Source of the DNA: Oryzias latipes
Taxonomy: Eukaryota > Chordata > Actinopteri > Beloniformes > Adrianichthyidae
Assembly: GCF_002234675.1 (NCBI RefSeq)
Contig: NC_019862.2
Coordinates: forward strand, 30,448,389 to 30,512,388
Direction of reading: 5' to 3'
Length of the DNA stretch: 64,000 nt
Part shown: positions 22,801-37,200 of the stretch, piece after piece
Layout: every line of letters starts with the position of its first letter
Numbering within the stretch: position 1 is the first letter of the stretch
Program-made: the position numbers and the translations under genes
Notes under the pieces: generated by a model
What the model was told of the DNA's origin: nothing
Database searches by the model: none
What the model saw: only the letters and a program-made list of their open reading frames with translations

Positions 22801-25539
22801 TTTTAGTCTTAGATCGTTTTTTATTACATAAAGTTTCCATAATATTTTCAATATCTATGTAAATGGGCATATTAGTATGTCCGCATTTTTTAGATCATGA
22901 AAACAGCCTTTAATATAGTGTGCCTGTTGCCTTGTTTGGATACCTTAAACTCTTTTTCATTAAAGGAGTGTTGTTTTCCGTTGTTTATTTACATTTCATT
23001 TCAAATGATAATATAGTTAAATAAAATTTCCGATCGTTTTTAATATTTCCATTTTTCCGTTAATTATAATAAAAAATTTTTAATAAATCGTGAAACAAAA
23101 ATATTGGCCTACATCTGTTGACAAGGCTTTATTTTGAAAGTCCAAACCGGAAACAAATTGAATATAGTTAGCCTGCTACAAATGCAGCCCAATGCTAGCG
23201 CGGATCCTCATTTGCGTTTCAAAGTTATAAAAGTCATTTAGATAAAGTTGTGCTAATCTAAACAAATAAGGAAAGACTAAGTGCGCATAAATTCTAAACG
23301 TTTCTCGACACAGCTGCTCGCTGTCAGTCACCAGAAGTGTCGATTACTTATACAGTTCAGATGTCTTCTGGGTAATGGAGTTCATATCATCTGACAGCAG
23401 CTGTAAATCACAATAAATGTGCGATATTTCAGCATTATAACAATAAAACCTCCTTCCAATTTCATCCTTAAAGTATGTAATGTAGATAATGAACATGCAA
23501 GACGAATATCTATCCTTTTGTTTTTACAAAAAAAATTAAAGACTACAGCAGCTTCATACAGTCTTTATTTCCAATTTTCAGTGGACTTTCTTTAAAAGGA
23601 GTGTTTTATGCTGTCCCCTTTTCAATCATGGCATTGTACATTGTGAACTTTGTAGCTGAACATGGAGAAAAAAAAGACATGACCACTGCATATCTGTCCT
23701 TTTAAGAGTATAATTCAATGTTACAAGCCCGACTTTGTGAAATACGCAACTACAACGAAACTTCAGAGTTTTGGGATGTTTCTCAGTACGCTTCTTCATG
23801 TGACCTCCTCTATTCAACATCACTTTTTTAGCCCCACACCCGTGGGAGTAATGACACCAAACAGAAGCCCTTTCTTTTCCCTGTGCTCAGTAATGTAAAA
23901 CATTCAATTACATAACTTTAATAGCCAGAACTTATAATTGATAAAAACACAATATGATCAAAAAGAGAAAGATCAAGTAAACTTAATTTAATAAAAGTAA
24001 AGAAAAAAAGGACAGTATGGAATGACTTGTTTCTGTTTGTGTAAACATGAACAAACAGGGAAATAAAAAGTGTACATTCCTAATCATGCAATATACACAT
24101 TTTAATCTAAAAATATGCACACAATGATCAATAAGGAAAATGCACGATCAGGTCAGTCCTTGCTGGGATTTTTCCAACGTATTATCTACGGATGTTCCTG
24201 AAACACAACTGGTTGCCTCCGTTTTTGCACCTCACTACCCGACCGAAGCTCTAATGGAATGTCTAACCCAGTCTTCTGGTCACAGACGTCGTTACCACGG
24301 TTATCTACAAGAGCAGATGGACAAAGATGAAGAGACTTCATTACAAAGTAGAAGAGCCGTGATGCTTCGGGGAAAAGTTCATGCTAGGAGACATGGATGC
24401 CAGAGACGATGCAGTGTTTCTAGTGAAAGGAAATTAAAAAGAAAAAAAAATAACTCAGAAGGGTTTTGGTGGAATCTGGTAACTCAAGGAGAACAAAGCA
24501 GAATTCAGAGATTTTTCATTCAAAGATTAACTGAAAGATGGAGCAGTTGGAGGCTCGTTTAGTCCAACTAGACACAAACAGACCTTTTTCTTTGAGAAGT
24601 CACAACTGGACGACAACCTCCTGCACCACAGCATTTAACTAATATCGGCAACACAAATGGGCTGAAGAATAGTTGTTTTTTGGTGGAACATTCCTGTCCT
24701 TTATTGATGGAAGGAATGATGCGTTTCAAGTCTTGAAAGGTCCACATGATTAGATCAGGAAGCAGATATGTTCAGGAGAGAAGTCAAGCTCTACATTACA
24801 TCAATCATGCTGGAGCAGGTCAGACTCAACGGACTAAGGCACAGATCAAAACCCCCGAACCAACAAGGACTCTGCCCTGAACGCTGCCAAAAGGAGAGCA
24901 GAGCAACAGCCCGCTAAAAACCATCAAACTGCATCCGTTCATCCTCTTCAGTCAATGCAAATGCCCAGAGTCTGATCTTCTCCAGGCATCAGGCCAGTAA
25001 ATAGGTGAGCACTTTGGGGCAAACAGGTTTTTGTTTTTAATTCAGCTCCAATCCGGTCTAAAACAGAGCGACTACCATCGTTTATTTTCCACAAGCAGCA
25101 CTGATCCTTTAGTAATCAGAACAAAACAAGGTACAGAGATGAAGGCGCAGGCAGGCTTCAGACAAGAAACCAAAACATGAAAACGTAAAACAATACGATT
25201 CAACCATCAACAGCAAAAGTCCAGTTCACAACGTAAAATTAAACTACATGAGAGAAACAGAGTAAAAAAAAAGAAAAAGCCGATAGAGTAAAGGGGGTTA
25301 CGGTGATGCGGGAAATGCGGAAAATAAAAAAAAATAAAAAAGGCCGGACGACAGTGAGGCCAGAAGGGAGTTCAGAGGAGGAACAACACAAAGAGGACAG
25401 CAGTATTGGAAATCTCAGGACTGGAAATAAATAGGATGATGCTGGACGCGCCAGCAGCAGTGTTTTTTTGGATTGTGTTGCAGGGAGAGAAAGGGTGGCG
25501 TTGGCGGAGTCGGGGGCGCTGTGGGGCCGGCAGACACAA
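22801..25539 (-). other. cdc34-ap3d1 spacer with ap3d1 3' UTR
   Basis: The side nearest 25539 must be ap3d1 3' UTR. Minus-strand AATAAA candidates (TTTATT on plus) occur at about 25081, 24699 and 23564, and I cannot choose between them. The rest is AT-rich with no recognised gene or repeat. The ORFs at 24140-24562 and 25239-25661 look spurious; the latter overlaps the last ap3d1 exon in another frame. Confidence 0.5.
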
Positions 25540-28269
25540 TCAGCACAGAGAGAAGGTTTGCTTGATCTCGTCCAGCACATTCCCAAGCAGCGTCGGCTCA
25601 TCGCATTTTGCGTCGATGGAGACCGTCTGACCAGACTGTGGAGGTGAAAGCAAAGTGTCAAGTAAGCAGTTTTTTATAATTATTGACTGCATTAGTCTCC
25701 AAAAAGATCCGCCCAGACTCACAGTTTTGACCAGCAGACAGACATGGTGACCCTGGATAGACCTGCTGTACATGGAGGCGCAGGAGTCGATCCTCTCCAC
25801 AACTGAGGCGAACAGACAAGAGTCCATCTTTGGCAGCAGTCTACTTTAATACTGGAGGACTATAGCGAGATGTTGTACCAGAAAAGTGGTGGTGGAAGCA
25901 GATCCTGGCCAGTAGATGATGGAAGGGCATGTTGATTCCCTCCAGTCGGATGGAGCTGCTCTTCAGGTCCCCCGACTCCAGCAGCTTTGCAAAAGCATCA
26001 CTGAACGCACACAAAAAAATAGATTTTTATGCAAAAAAGCTTCACATTTCCGGATTTTTCTTCTCTTTATATTAAATAATAAAAAAAAAAACTTAAAACT
26101 TTTTACATTTCATTTCTCTCTCTAATTTAGTGCAGGTTTTATTCCAAACATCCCCAATAAATATACAATTCTAGTATGTTTTCATTGCTGTGCTTTGAGG
26201 GATTTGAACAGTAAAATCAATGACCTGTAACAAGGAGTAGTGATTAGGTAGGAGGTGCAGGTAAAGTGCAGTTTGAAGTCCAGTTTCTCATGAGTAGAAG
26301 AGTCTTCATTCTGTGGAAACAACGTTGGTAAAAACAATAAGCCGAATGAATGAATAAAGACTGTTTACATTGCTATAAGTTAACATTACAGCCTTTATTT
26401 TCAAAAACAGTTTTTGCATGTAGCAGCTGGAACTTCCGATCATCATTTAGGCTAAACTGTGGATTAGAAATCCTCTACGGTTCTGCCTGTTCAGTCCTTA
26501 AAGACCCACTCTGATGAAAATGGTGTTTTGGGTGATTTTAATGCATTTTTCTGATGCTAGAGGACATTATATTAAGAAAAAATGAGATTAAAATTACATT
26601 TATGGGGATTTCTGTATTCAAATTGTTGGGAAGCAGGAGCAGACGAAAAATGCCTGAAAAAGATTACATCTGTGACGTAGAAAATACGCTCCAATATTGC
26701 TGTATCTGTACTGTTAGATCGGGGGTGTGGGGGCTGTTAGCTAACGGGAGAGATTTTAAACAGAGAACTCTCAGCAGAAGGGAGGGGAGGGGGTGTTTCA
26801 ACTCGGGTTGAATTTCCAATAAACTACTGCCGCTCTGCAGAAAAAACACCTTTTTTTAAATTTACATTTTGGCTAAAAACAGCATCATCTTAATTATGCC
26901 ACTTTGAAAACAGATCTAAAGATGATCAAAGTGGGTTTTTAAGGTTAACCTTGAGAAAGGTGACCGATAAAACATGTTAAATTTAACAAAACACCAATGA
27001 AACCAGTTTTCTACTACTTTTTGCTCAGAACCAAACGTCTTGAAAACAGCTGCCAACAAGCAGAGGCAACCGTTAGCATATTTCATGATTTCATGTTTTA
27101 CTTCGAAGCCCATCGAGACGACTGTTGTCGTGATTTTGGGCTATACAAATAAAATTGAATTGAAAATTGAAAATTGAATATTTTTGGGTCGACAGCGGCA
27201 AAGTCGTCCCGTCCAAGCTTCTTCCTGCTTTTCAGCAGAGAAACTAATCCTAAAAATGTGCAGGCCGGCGGTGTTTTGAGGCTAAAACAGAGCAAATGTG
27301 TTCTCGCAGAGTTAGTTAAAACCCCAACATGCAACGCGTTCCAACGACCGCCTTGTGTTTGTGTTTTCCAACCAACCTTCACAATGAAAGTGAGAGTCCC
27401 CTTCAGCTTCTGTGGCATCACTATGCTCTGCACCGTGAAGACAAACCGGGCCTCATTGGACACTCCTGCAGCAGCAGAGGAGGTTTCAGATGTTTGACCT
27501 TTTTGAAAACAAACTTTTCCTCCGAGGTGACATCGATACACATGACACTTCGTTAATATGCACAAACGGCCACAAAATCTGCAATAACGTCACTGCAGTG
27601 GTCCCTCACTATGTCGCAGTTCACCTTTCGCGGTCCGGCCGATTTGTTTTGTGCAATTTTCCATCCGTTTTTGAACAACGCATTATGTTCTGCATCCTGA
27701 TGGACTGTAGACCATCAACCTTCTCTGTGTCTCCTGTACAGAATGTGTTCAGTTTTTCCAAATCTTTGTTTTCATTCTATAATACCGGACTTATTTTTCT
27801 GCAAAGGTTTGAACTTGGTGAGTTTAAACAAGAGAGAAAAGTCTGAAAGTGTTTAGTGGAGTTTGACAGCTATAAAACATCAGAAATTATTGTAAAAAAA
27901 TAAAATAAAATAGAGCAGACGACTTTGTAGAGTTTGTCTATCAAGGGTTATTTTTAGAAAGCAGCCAATGCGATAAACACGGGACCACTGTGTTAAATTT
28001 ATGAGTAAAATTAGGAGTTTACAGTCACTTTTACAAGAGTGAAAAACGGATCCAGTAATGGGAATATTTAGACACTGACCGGGGGGCAGCTGGAAGGGCA
28101 CGGTGAGGCCGTCGTGAGGACCTGAGCCCTCCGGCCGCTGCAGCTTTGAGTTCAGAGAGTCCAGGACATTGAACTCCATAGATTTCAGGAAGCTGCTACA
28201 TTTGTTCTCGAATATAACGGACACCACCACCTGACTGCCATCCTGCAGGTTGCCCTGGATGTCACACAC
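25540..28269 (-). CDS. ap3d1: ap3d1 ear/appendage exons 27-32
   Basis: Residues about 1016-1235, from [20 protein letters not shown] to the stop, form the delta ear region. Landmarks are PVPFQLPPG-like [78 protein letters not shown] and the end EIKQTFSLC. All junctions are in frame, and the stop TGA lies at 25540-25542. Family A copy 4 and a SINE-like fragment lie between exons 28 and 29. Confidence 0.95.
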
Positions 28270-31200
28270 CTGTAAAAGGAAGAAAATCAAGGTGAAAGAA
28301 AAATCTATTTAAAAAAAAATCTGTTTAATTACTGCATGGTCAGGAGAGGCACTCAGGAATCCCAATGAAGCACAGTGACCCCCAAGAAAAGACCCATTGT
28401 TTCACAGAATCAATCAGAAAACAGCACAAAGTCAGAATTGTTGTCACACAGCAACACAGTTTCATCACAGCAGAATTCCCGCCATCAGGCTGAAGGGGGG
28501 TCTGGAAAGAGGAAACCACGGAACACATCTAGGAGGAATTATTCTACAAAGTCCAGTCAAAGACGGAACTTTAGAACGGTACCTGATCGGCATCTTCCCC
28601 CATCTTCCAGGAATGTGAGAAAAGGAGAATAATTTAGGTTTTTGCTGTTGTTAACCAGAAAACACCAAACAAATTCAACATTTAATTCTCATAACAGCTA
28701 AATTAAGGGTTTTATGGGACCTGAGAAGGTTCTAACCACAGTAAATTACATCTTCAGGTGGGATCTTGTAAAGATCTTAAAGCGACAGACAGACATGTGT
28801 GGCGTTGAGAAGGCATCATGGGAGACCAGAGTTGGTGCAAACTGGGATTAACCCAGAACAGGAAAGAACCAAAGAACCTTTGAGGCCATGCTGTAGCCTC
28901 AGAGCTGCAGAGAAGCGGTCAGGAGCTTCTCATCCCATCAAGTGAAGAAAAAAAGAAGAATTTATTAGGGCTACAGCAGTGGACTGCAGCTCTGCCCCGT
29001 TTCCTGTTAACACTGCTTCAGTCGCTGCTGATTAGCTGGAACATGGTGAGTCTAGAACATGCAGAGCAGAAGCTCCAGAGGAGCACTGGGGCAGTGGTCA
29101 CACTGTAAATTGAATCCTTCTGTCATTAAAAGACACGCATTAAAATAAAGCCTTTAACACACAAGTCTTTCTGTCTACGCTGCTTTTTCAAAGTGTCTTT
29201 TATGCATGAAAACAGATCTGGAGTGTTCTGCAGGAAAAATACAGTTTAGTCTAACAGGACTTTTGGGATTTTGCAGTAAATGAAAACGTTTTTCAGAACA
29301 GAGACGGTCAAGCTGAGCCGACCTGCTTCTTCCTCCACAATGAAACAAAAACAGGAAAAACCGGATGGAGCAAAATCAAGATTAAACTCCCGTCTCCATC
29401 ACTCACCATCTTGATGTAGGCGTTCTCCGCCAGCAGGCAGTAATTGGACATGGGCTGCAAGCAGAGGAAGACTCCGGTCAGCAGAGGCATTCTCCATCAA
29501 TCAGTTCATCATGAGGGCGCCAACAGACTTTTATAACATGTAGCAGTGGTCCCCCCACCCCCTGCCACTGACTGGTACCGGTCGGTGGGACCGTTGCTAC
29601 CACGCCACAGAGAAACAGACACGACCTACATTTTTTCTGTTTCATTTGATATTCTGGTTATAATAGCTTTATTTTAGAAAAAAAATCTATCTGTTCATTT
29701 CTTAAGCGACTAACGCCGCCCGCTAAACCCCCAAGCGAATAAAGTTAACTAAAAAAACAAACTTATTAGGACTTTTTTTTTTTTTGGCAGAAAAGAGTCA
29801 GAGAGGAAACACTTCAAAATAAAAGAAATCTGCATTTATCTTTACTTCGAATATGGATTTATTGTGACAGCTTTTCCCACAAACCATCATAATAATGCAG
29901 ATTATTCAGCAACCGGCTGTCTAATGTTACGAGTATCTAATAAAGTTGCATAAATTGTAGAATCGTGGTTATATTTTGAAAATATCAGTTAAAGTGACAG
30001 TTTTTTTTATTTTTCGGGTTTATCCATCCCACCTTAAAAGTCGAACGAGGCTGAAGTTGTTGTCCAATTTCTTAGCCAGTTATGGGTTAAAGGAGGATCT
30101 TTTTCACCTTTTAGTGGTTCCTACATGAAATCTAGAGTACGAATAAGCAGCTGCAGACATTTTACCGAGGACGAGGCTTCGGGACCGTCTCCAAATTCGA
30201 GGGCTGCATCCTTCAATGGCCGCGGCCTTCCCTGGCGACCTTGGGCGGGTCCTTCGTCGAGCGGATGTACACAACTGAATTTGGACGAGTCTGGCCTTTA
30301 GATAATTCCAACCATTACATCTGCAAATCTCCTGTTGCCTAGCAACCCTGAGTCCCGAACGGAGATGAGTAGTGAACCAGGCATGGAGCTCGAAATTTTC
30401 CTGACTTATTTGATCCAACTTTTTAATCTTAATAAAAAGGTGAAATTATTTCTAGCTTCACAGTCCGCCATTGTTGTCAGAAAATCTCCGGCCGCAATGC
30501 ATTTTGGGATATGTACAGCATAGACAGACACACTAGACCAATCCAATTCGGCAAAAAGAAGGCCGTACTTGTTGGACGCATTTGAAGGAGTCGTTTAATT
30601 TGGACAGCACTTGTCGCGCCGCTGTCATGTAAGCGGCCTACAAATGCACCACAGGAAGGACGCCGCCCTCGAATTCAGACACAGCCGTAGAGAGAGGGAT
30701 GGCACAGGAAGTTGAAAGTACAACAGAGCGCCTGAAACAGAGTGGGTAAACGTCTGGACACTAACCGGGAGAGGCTCGTCCTCCTCAACAGTACCGTTCT
30801 GCACAGACTCCTCCACACCTCCATCGCTGTGGCGGTGGTGATGGTGGTGATGCTTCTTTTTCTTTTTTTTCTCCTCCTTCTCCTTTTTCTGCTTCTTCTT
30901 CTTGTGCTTGGAGGACTTCTAAAATGTAAGATATACACAAATTCAGGCACAATCAATCAATGGCAGTGAGGAAAAAAAGGAGAAAGTGACGGCAGGTCTG
31001 TGGAACGTCGTCCTGAGACCCCCAAAAGCAGAGGGGACTCACCGTTTCCTCCATCTCTGCATCTTGGGGCTCATCTGGCTCTGACACTGGCGCCGTGATG
31101 GAGGGTGCTGTGGGTGTGGTAGGGGCCGCTGCGGCCGCTGCCGCCACGGTTGTTGCTTCCTGCTCAGACATAAAGACACAACCAAAATGCACGTGTTAGT

Positions 31201-34200
31201 TTATGGAGGACAAGCAGTAGGGAGGAGCGCCTCCTCTGTGAGGAAGAGGGACAGAGATTAGAAAAGATCACTTAGTGACCAGAAAAAAAAAAAGAAAACA
31301 GCTCAGATATCGGTGATAGAACCAGAGTGGATTTATCAAAGTGAAGAGTGTGAACATGCAAGAGGACTAACTACAACAAAAAACATCCAAACGGAGCCCA
31401 GACAAACCAACAAGGTGGTGATGACGTCCATGTTCAGCAAGAAGCTTTGGGACTGTGGATCCACGGCACTAACGGCCTTCTGCATCACTGAAAGACCCGT
31501 CCTGCTAGGTTCTCCTTCATTCAGGGGACTTTTTCTTGAACGGTTAGGCTAAAATGCAAAAACACGCCGAGTGCAGACAGAAAAAGAAAAAACGCCCAAA
31601 ATTTCCAAGACCAGGAGTTGAAATGCTACATGGACAGAGTTTTCTTTTTAAATTTATTTATGTAAAGGAGAGTTGACTTATTTCACGTTGTAAATATCTT
31701 CCTGGTCAATTTAAAATTCTAGATATTTTTAGCAGCTTTCCGCCCCCAAACCTGACCTGGATTCAGTGTTTCACAAAGTTTCCTGCATGGATCAACATGA
31801 AGGAAATGAAAAGAGTCGTTCTACAGTGAGAAGTGCTTAAAGGGTCTATATCGTGCTTTTCTTAGGCCTTTCAGAGTAAACACATATGTATCACCATGGG
31901 AACACATTCTTTATGAAATAGGAGTTATATTTTTTCTCCTACCTGGAAGTAAAACGTCTCGATTTCTGAAGCACCGCCTTTCCCTCTTTGTGGGCGCCGC
32001 CCGAACGCCGACATTAACGTGGGAATTAATGAAATATATTTAAAGCTCAAAAAATTTTTGCATGATATAAGCCCTTAAAAATGTCAACGTATGGAGTCAA
32101 ATAAGCGCAAACTGATTAAAAACCCAGATTGTAAAATTGAAGAAAAAAAAAGACTGTATATGTAAAACAAAAAAGTGAAACTAAAAAACACATATGACAA
32201 AGCAAATATTGAAATTTTGGAAAAAAATTGTGAAGAAATCCTGAAAACTGAAATTATAAAACTAAGCCTTAATCTGTAAAAAATGAAAAATATGTATCTG
32301 TAATAGCTGCTCTTTTTTATTTTCAATGTTGTTTATTTGTTTCTCTCTGTCCTCAATGCACAGTTTCAGTTTAGACTTCTTGATTTCGAGGTACGTATTA
32401 ATTTAACTTGGGGGTGGGGCTTTAAGCTGATTGGTTAGCAGGACATGATTGACATAGGATGGCAAGAGTTATACTGATTTCTAGGGGTGTGTTTTGGTGA
32501 TACGATTTGTATCCTGATGTTGTACCTCAACACATTTTCTTTCTTTATTTTTTTTAGTATGACTTACAAAAAAACCTACCTGAATTTCAATACGTCTTTC
32601 ATTGAAATAAAATTGTCAAATTCAGTTTATTTAATGATCACAGTGTTAAGCACTGCAACTGTATCTCCTATGTAAGTTGCTTTTACCCAGGCAAATTTGT
32701 AGTGCTTTTATTTTGGTAACTACAAATATAGCAGGGGAACAGTCAACAGTCTGAATTCCACAACAAAATATATTTCAATTTAAGAAAACACAAAGAATGA
32801 ATGTGTCTTAACCAACAAGGTTGTAGAAGTATGACTGAATAAATAAAGTTCTGTTTTTTTTTAAATATTGCTGAATGTAGCTTCTCCAGTACTTTTAAAC
32901 GGTCCAGGAGCCTGAATAGTACTTCAACAATAAAAAAAGTGTGATGATGAGGCAGCATGACAGGATGAAGGACAGTTCCTTTAATGTGGCTAAGATGCTT
33001 TGTTTGCATCACAGTCTGCTCTGCAGTAAACTAGTAACGGTCATCACCACGATGTCGGCCCTTTTTCAGAGCGCCGTACGCATCACTCTGATCCATCAGG
33101 TCGCTCAACTAGAATCTATTGCTGGGAGGTTCTGCAGAACTTTGGCCCACTTTGCCGTTAGCATTTGGTTGATGCTAAGTGCATTTTTAGCCTATAGCCG
33201 CTGTGAAGCTGCAGTGTTTCACCCGTCCTTATCTGAGCTAAAAAGCCCTGCAATCGATATTTTTATATGTTTTTGGCAGCAACACGGCTCAGAGTTTTAG
33301 TTGGGTACCCATCCCAAGTAAAAACTAAGTAGTTCATGTCTCAAAATAAAGCTGCCTCTGGCTGAGGTCTTCCTGTTTTGTGCAGAGTAGAGCTGCTCAT
33401 AGAGGCTCCGTGTTCTCTGCTGCCAACTAGAGGTTTAAGTGGAAAACAACTGAAGGACGCTCAGAAATAATTCAATAAATATCGTCCTGACAGCATTTTG
33501 AATCGATACAAGTATCACCAAATGATCTATCGCGATATATCGCCGAATCTTTTTTTTCCCAACACCCGTACTGATTTCATTTCCACCATTCCAAAGTTTG
33601 GTACATCAGAGGAGGGACGAAAGGCTGTGCCAAAAACAGACGCTGTTCTAGAGCGGAAATGACGTCACCAGAACCTCAATGATCGCCACCTGACAGCCGA
33701 TGGGCTCAAAGCCACACCTCCACATAAAAAACTTTAAGTCTGAATTAAAACTGTGAAGCGGCGACTGGAAGCAAAGAGGGAGAGAAACAAAAAAACTTTC
33801 TTTGTTTTCATTTCTTTCCTGCATTTTTTCATGTTTTATTTATTTTTTCTTTAAATTTACAATCTGAGTTTTCATTCACTTTAAGCTGATCCTGGTTCAG
33901 CCTCATATCAGCATTTTGGTTTTTCAGTTTGAGCGCTGGAGAAGACCACCGTGATGCAGTGAAGACGCCAAAAACCACACCGACAACGATCAGGCCCGGC
34001 TTCAGCATTTCCACCCCCAACACAACAACAACAGCGCCCATCGACGTTGAGACGCCAACAGGAAACACAACAGCTGCTGTTTGACGACTGACACACGCTC
34101 TGCGTGTGTGCACACACACACACACACACACACATGCTAGAGGACAGACACAGGCTTGAGAATGAGAGAACAGCGTTGTGCGACCTGTGGAGGAAATGAT

Positions 34201-37200
34201 ATCACATGAGGAGGAGAAAGAAGAAGCAGATGCACACGGAAAGGCCGGTGACACCAGCTGTGCAGCAAATCCAATTCATGAGGAAGATTCATGAAGCGTG
34301 GGATTATGGGAAGAGGAGCAGATGAGGGTAAGACACAGGGGGGGGCAACTCAACCTGGGTTCTAGAGGAGACTGGAGCGTTTGAGAGCCAGAAATCCAGA
34401 TCCGAAACCTGAAAGAGGAATGGAGGGAGAGGAGTGGCAGGAGGTGAGGGCCGAGCAGGTTCAGCATCTCAGCACTATGGATGGGTAAACAAACTCAGTG
34501 CCAAGTTGGTACCAGTACCAACATATTTGGTATTATTGGAGCCGCGCCAAAACGCAGATTACGGCGCTTCGTTTCGGACGCGTCAATCATTTGAACTCTA
34601 CTCAGTTTTAGCTGTACGATTCTAGCCAATCGTTTTACTTTTCCACCGATAGCGGGCGGGCTCATACAAGACTGGGTGGGGTTGTGAACGTGGGAGGAGC
34701 TTCCGTCAAAAATTCCAATGGCGAAGCGAGCAAAGGTTTGGCTGAGCTTCACAGGAGAAGCTTGGATAATAGTGACGCGTGCAGTGCAAAGGTTAGCTTC
34801 CGGAGAAAGACGCTCCTGCTGGCGATGAGCCGGGAAATACGGGTTTACATGGAGAGGCAGTACAGACTGTCAGGAAGAATTGTGGATGTCCGAATCTGGA
34901 GCTTATGGCCCAGATTCATAGACAACTGATTTGGAGAATCTGCCGATACAGAGTCCCGATCCGAAACTTTAAAAAAACAAACAAATGCAAAATGACCAGA
35001 TCCAGGCTTTCCCCCTTTTTATTTTATTAACCTCCTGTAAACACTTAAACAGTTCACTTCTGTGAAGTAGTTTGTGCAATCTAATAAATATTATGCAACT
35101 AGAAAACCAGAAAAATATTTAACTATAAACTCGTCAAATAGGTGATAATTATTCACGATCCCTGGTCAGAATACAAGATCCGATTCCGATCAAGTCTGAA
35201 ACAACATGATCAGGCCCGATTCCCGATCGGATCAGGAGTTCCCGATGAAGAATAAAGTATAAGCGTCTAAGGCGCATTCAAGTGCTCTCCTTCACCAGTC
35301 ACACTTCAAGGGGGGTACAGAGCAGCTTTCATGAATAAACCAGTCTGCACTGTCAGCTGTGAAGAAGCTGATACGTGATCACTAGAGTGGATTGAAAGAG
35401 AGGCTGGAAGTGGAAGTGCTGAGTCAGTGCAGACCATCCATGTATCCTTTTACATGGCAGACGTTATACTGAATTATATGGGACAGTGCTTTTATCTTCA
35501 ATTATCTGATTGTAGAGTTCTGGTTTGTGGTATTTAAAACCAAGTCCTGGCTAACAAACAGCTTTGGAGGCGTACCTCAGCAGTGGCAGAAGCAGGCGGT
35601 TCTGCCGCTTCACTCGGTTCTTCTGACTGCGCCACAGGCTCATTGGCGTCTCCTCCCAGGAGGTCCTCCTCCTTTCCTTCATGTTTGTGTTTTCTCTTCT
35701 TTTTCTCTTCTTTGCTCTTCTACAAAAACAAAAGCAGAAACAAAGCCCGTCAGTGTGACAAACCAAGTGCATCCCATTCCCTAGACGTGATGAGGTTTCC
35801 ACAGCTTCCACCTTCCTGTCCCGGTCCTTATCCTTCTTCTTCTCCTTGCCGCTCTTCTTTCTGGATTCCTGCGGGCCAGCATTGTCCGCCTCTGCATCCT
35901 CCACTGGGCTCTTGAGGGCCTCTGCTGCCCGGTGCGCCCTCACTGGCAGTTTCTCGCTGTCTGCAAGCGGCCTGGACAAACGCACAGCGGCAGACCAGTC
36001 TAAAAATGACCGACACGTTCCCAAAAAGGCAGGTCAGGCATGTTGGGTGCAGCAGACCAGCATTTTCAAGCAGTTTTTTTTTTGTTGCCTCCATGAAGCA
36101 GCTCGAGTTCATGTACAGCAGAGAATGTGCCGTTGTTCGGAGGAGGAGCTCGGACACGCGGACATTCACAGGCAGCCGGGAACAAGCTCTGAAACATTCC
36201 TGCGCACTGAAGCCACGAGCTGCGCCGCCTGCTCCTCACGGCGCTGAGCATGCACCGCGGCCTCCTGCAGGCCACACCCCGTTGGGTCAATCGGGAGACA
36301 CCATCGCCAGAGTCCTCCCTTCTGGACATTTTTAAGGCAGTTTTTATTTGTTTTCCTGTTTCTCTTTATTCTAGTATCTTCCACCATTTTTTAGCGCTGA
36401 ACTCCTTCTACAATTTTTCCTCTATTTTAACCATTCAACTGTTAAAATTGTTCAGCTCTTTCAGATTTTTCCAGCTATGATGTTTGGTCCTTCAAGTCCT
36501 TGAACTTTTCCAGATATTCCAGGATTATCAGGATTTCTGCCTCCATTGAAATAAATGGGGAATCCTTGGAGCAGAAGCTCGCTGGTTCGATACCCGGCTC
36601 TGACATTTTTCACAAACATATCTTTTTTGTTATTGTGCTGTTTTCACTTTATTTATGGTCAACTTTGATCATTTCTTTCTTTTTTTGTGCCAATTATAAT
36701 CCTTAAAGTGTCATTTTCATTCATTAATACAGCATTCAGCCCTGAATTTTCTTCTGGAAATGCGGCTCCTTCTAGTTTTCTTTGGTTTTCTAGCTAATGT
36801 TTTTTATATTTGCATGTTATATTTCTTGATGTCTTGTTTTAAATACTAGACAATTTTAAATTCAGTACAACGTTACATTTTTTCTGAAATGTAAAGTGCA
36901 TTAGAAACGAAATGTATTTTTACCCCAAATGCTTTCACAGCCAAAATAGAGAAATAGAGGACTCAACAGCATTTTATTTCTTAGCTCAAAGACCAAATTT
37001 AAGTTTTTGTTTTAAATTATTTCAACAAGCCAGATTCAGAATTAGTTCACTTATACAGCAATTTCCTCTGTAAGTTCCAGCTTAAAGTCCCTCTCCGATC
37101 ATCTATTGATCCATTTTCAAAGCATTCCCAATGGTCTTTCTACGTAACTAACAATGTTTTTCAAACGGCATTTCTGCATCTGCTCCGGTTTCACAACAGT

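Noticed and set aside
36560-36605. tRNA B-box-like GGTTCGATACCCGG
   Set aside because: No A box or cloverleaf can be drawn from the sequence before it. It may be part of a SINE-like repeat, but not a tRNA gene.
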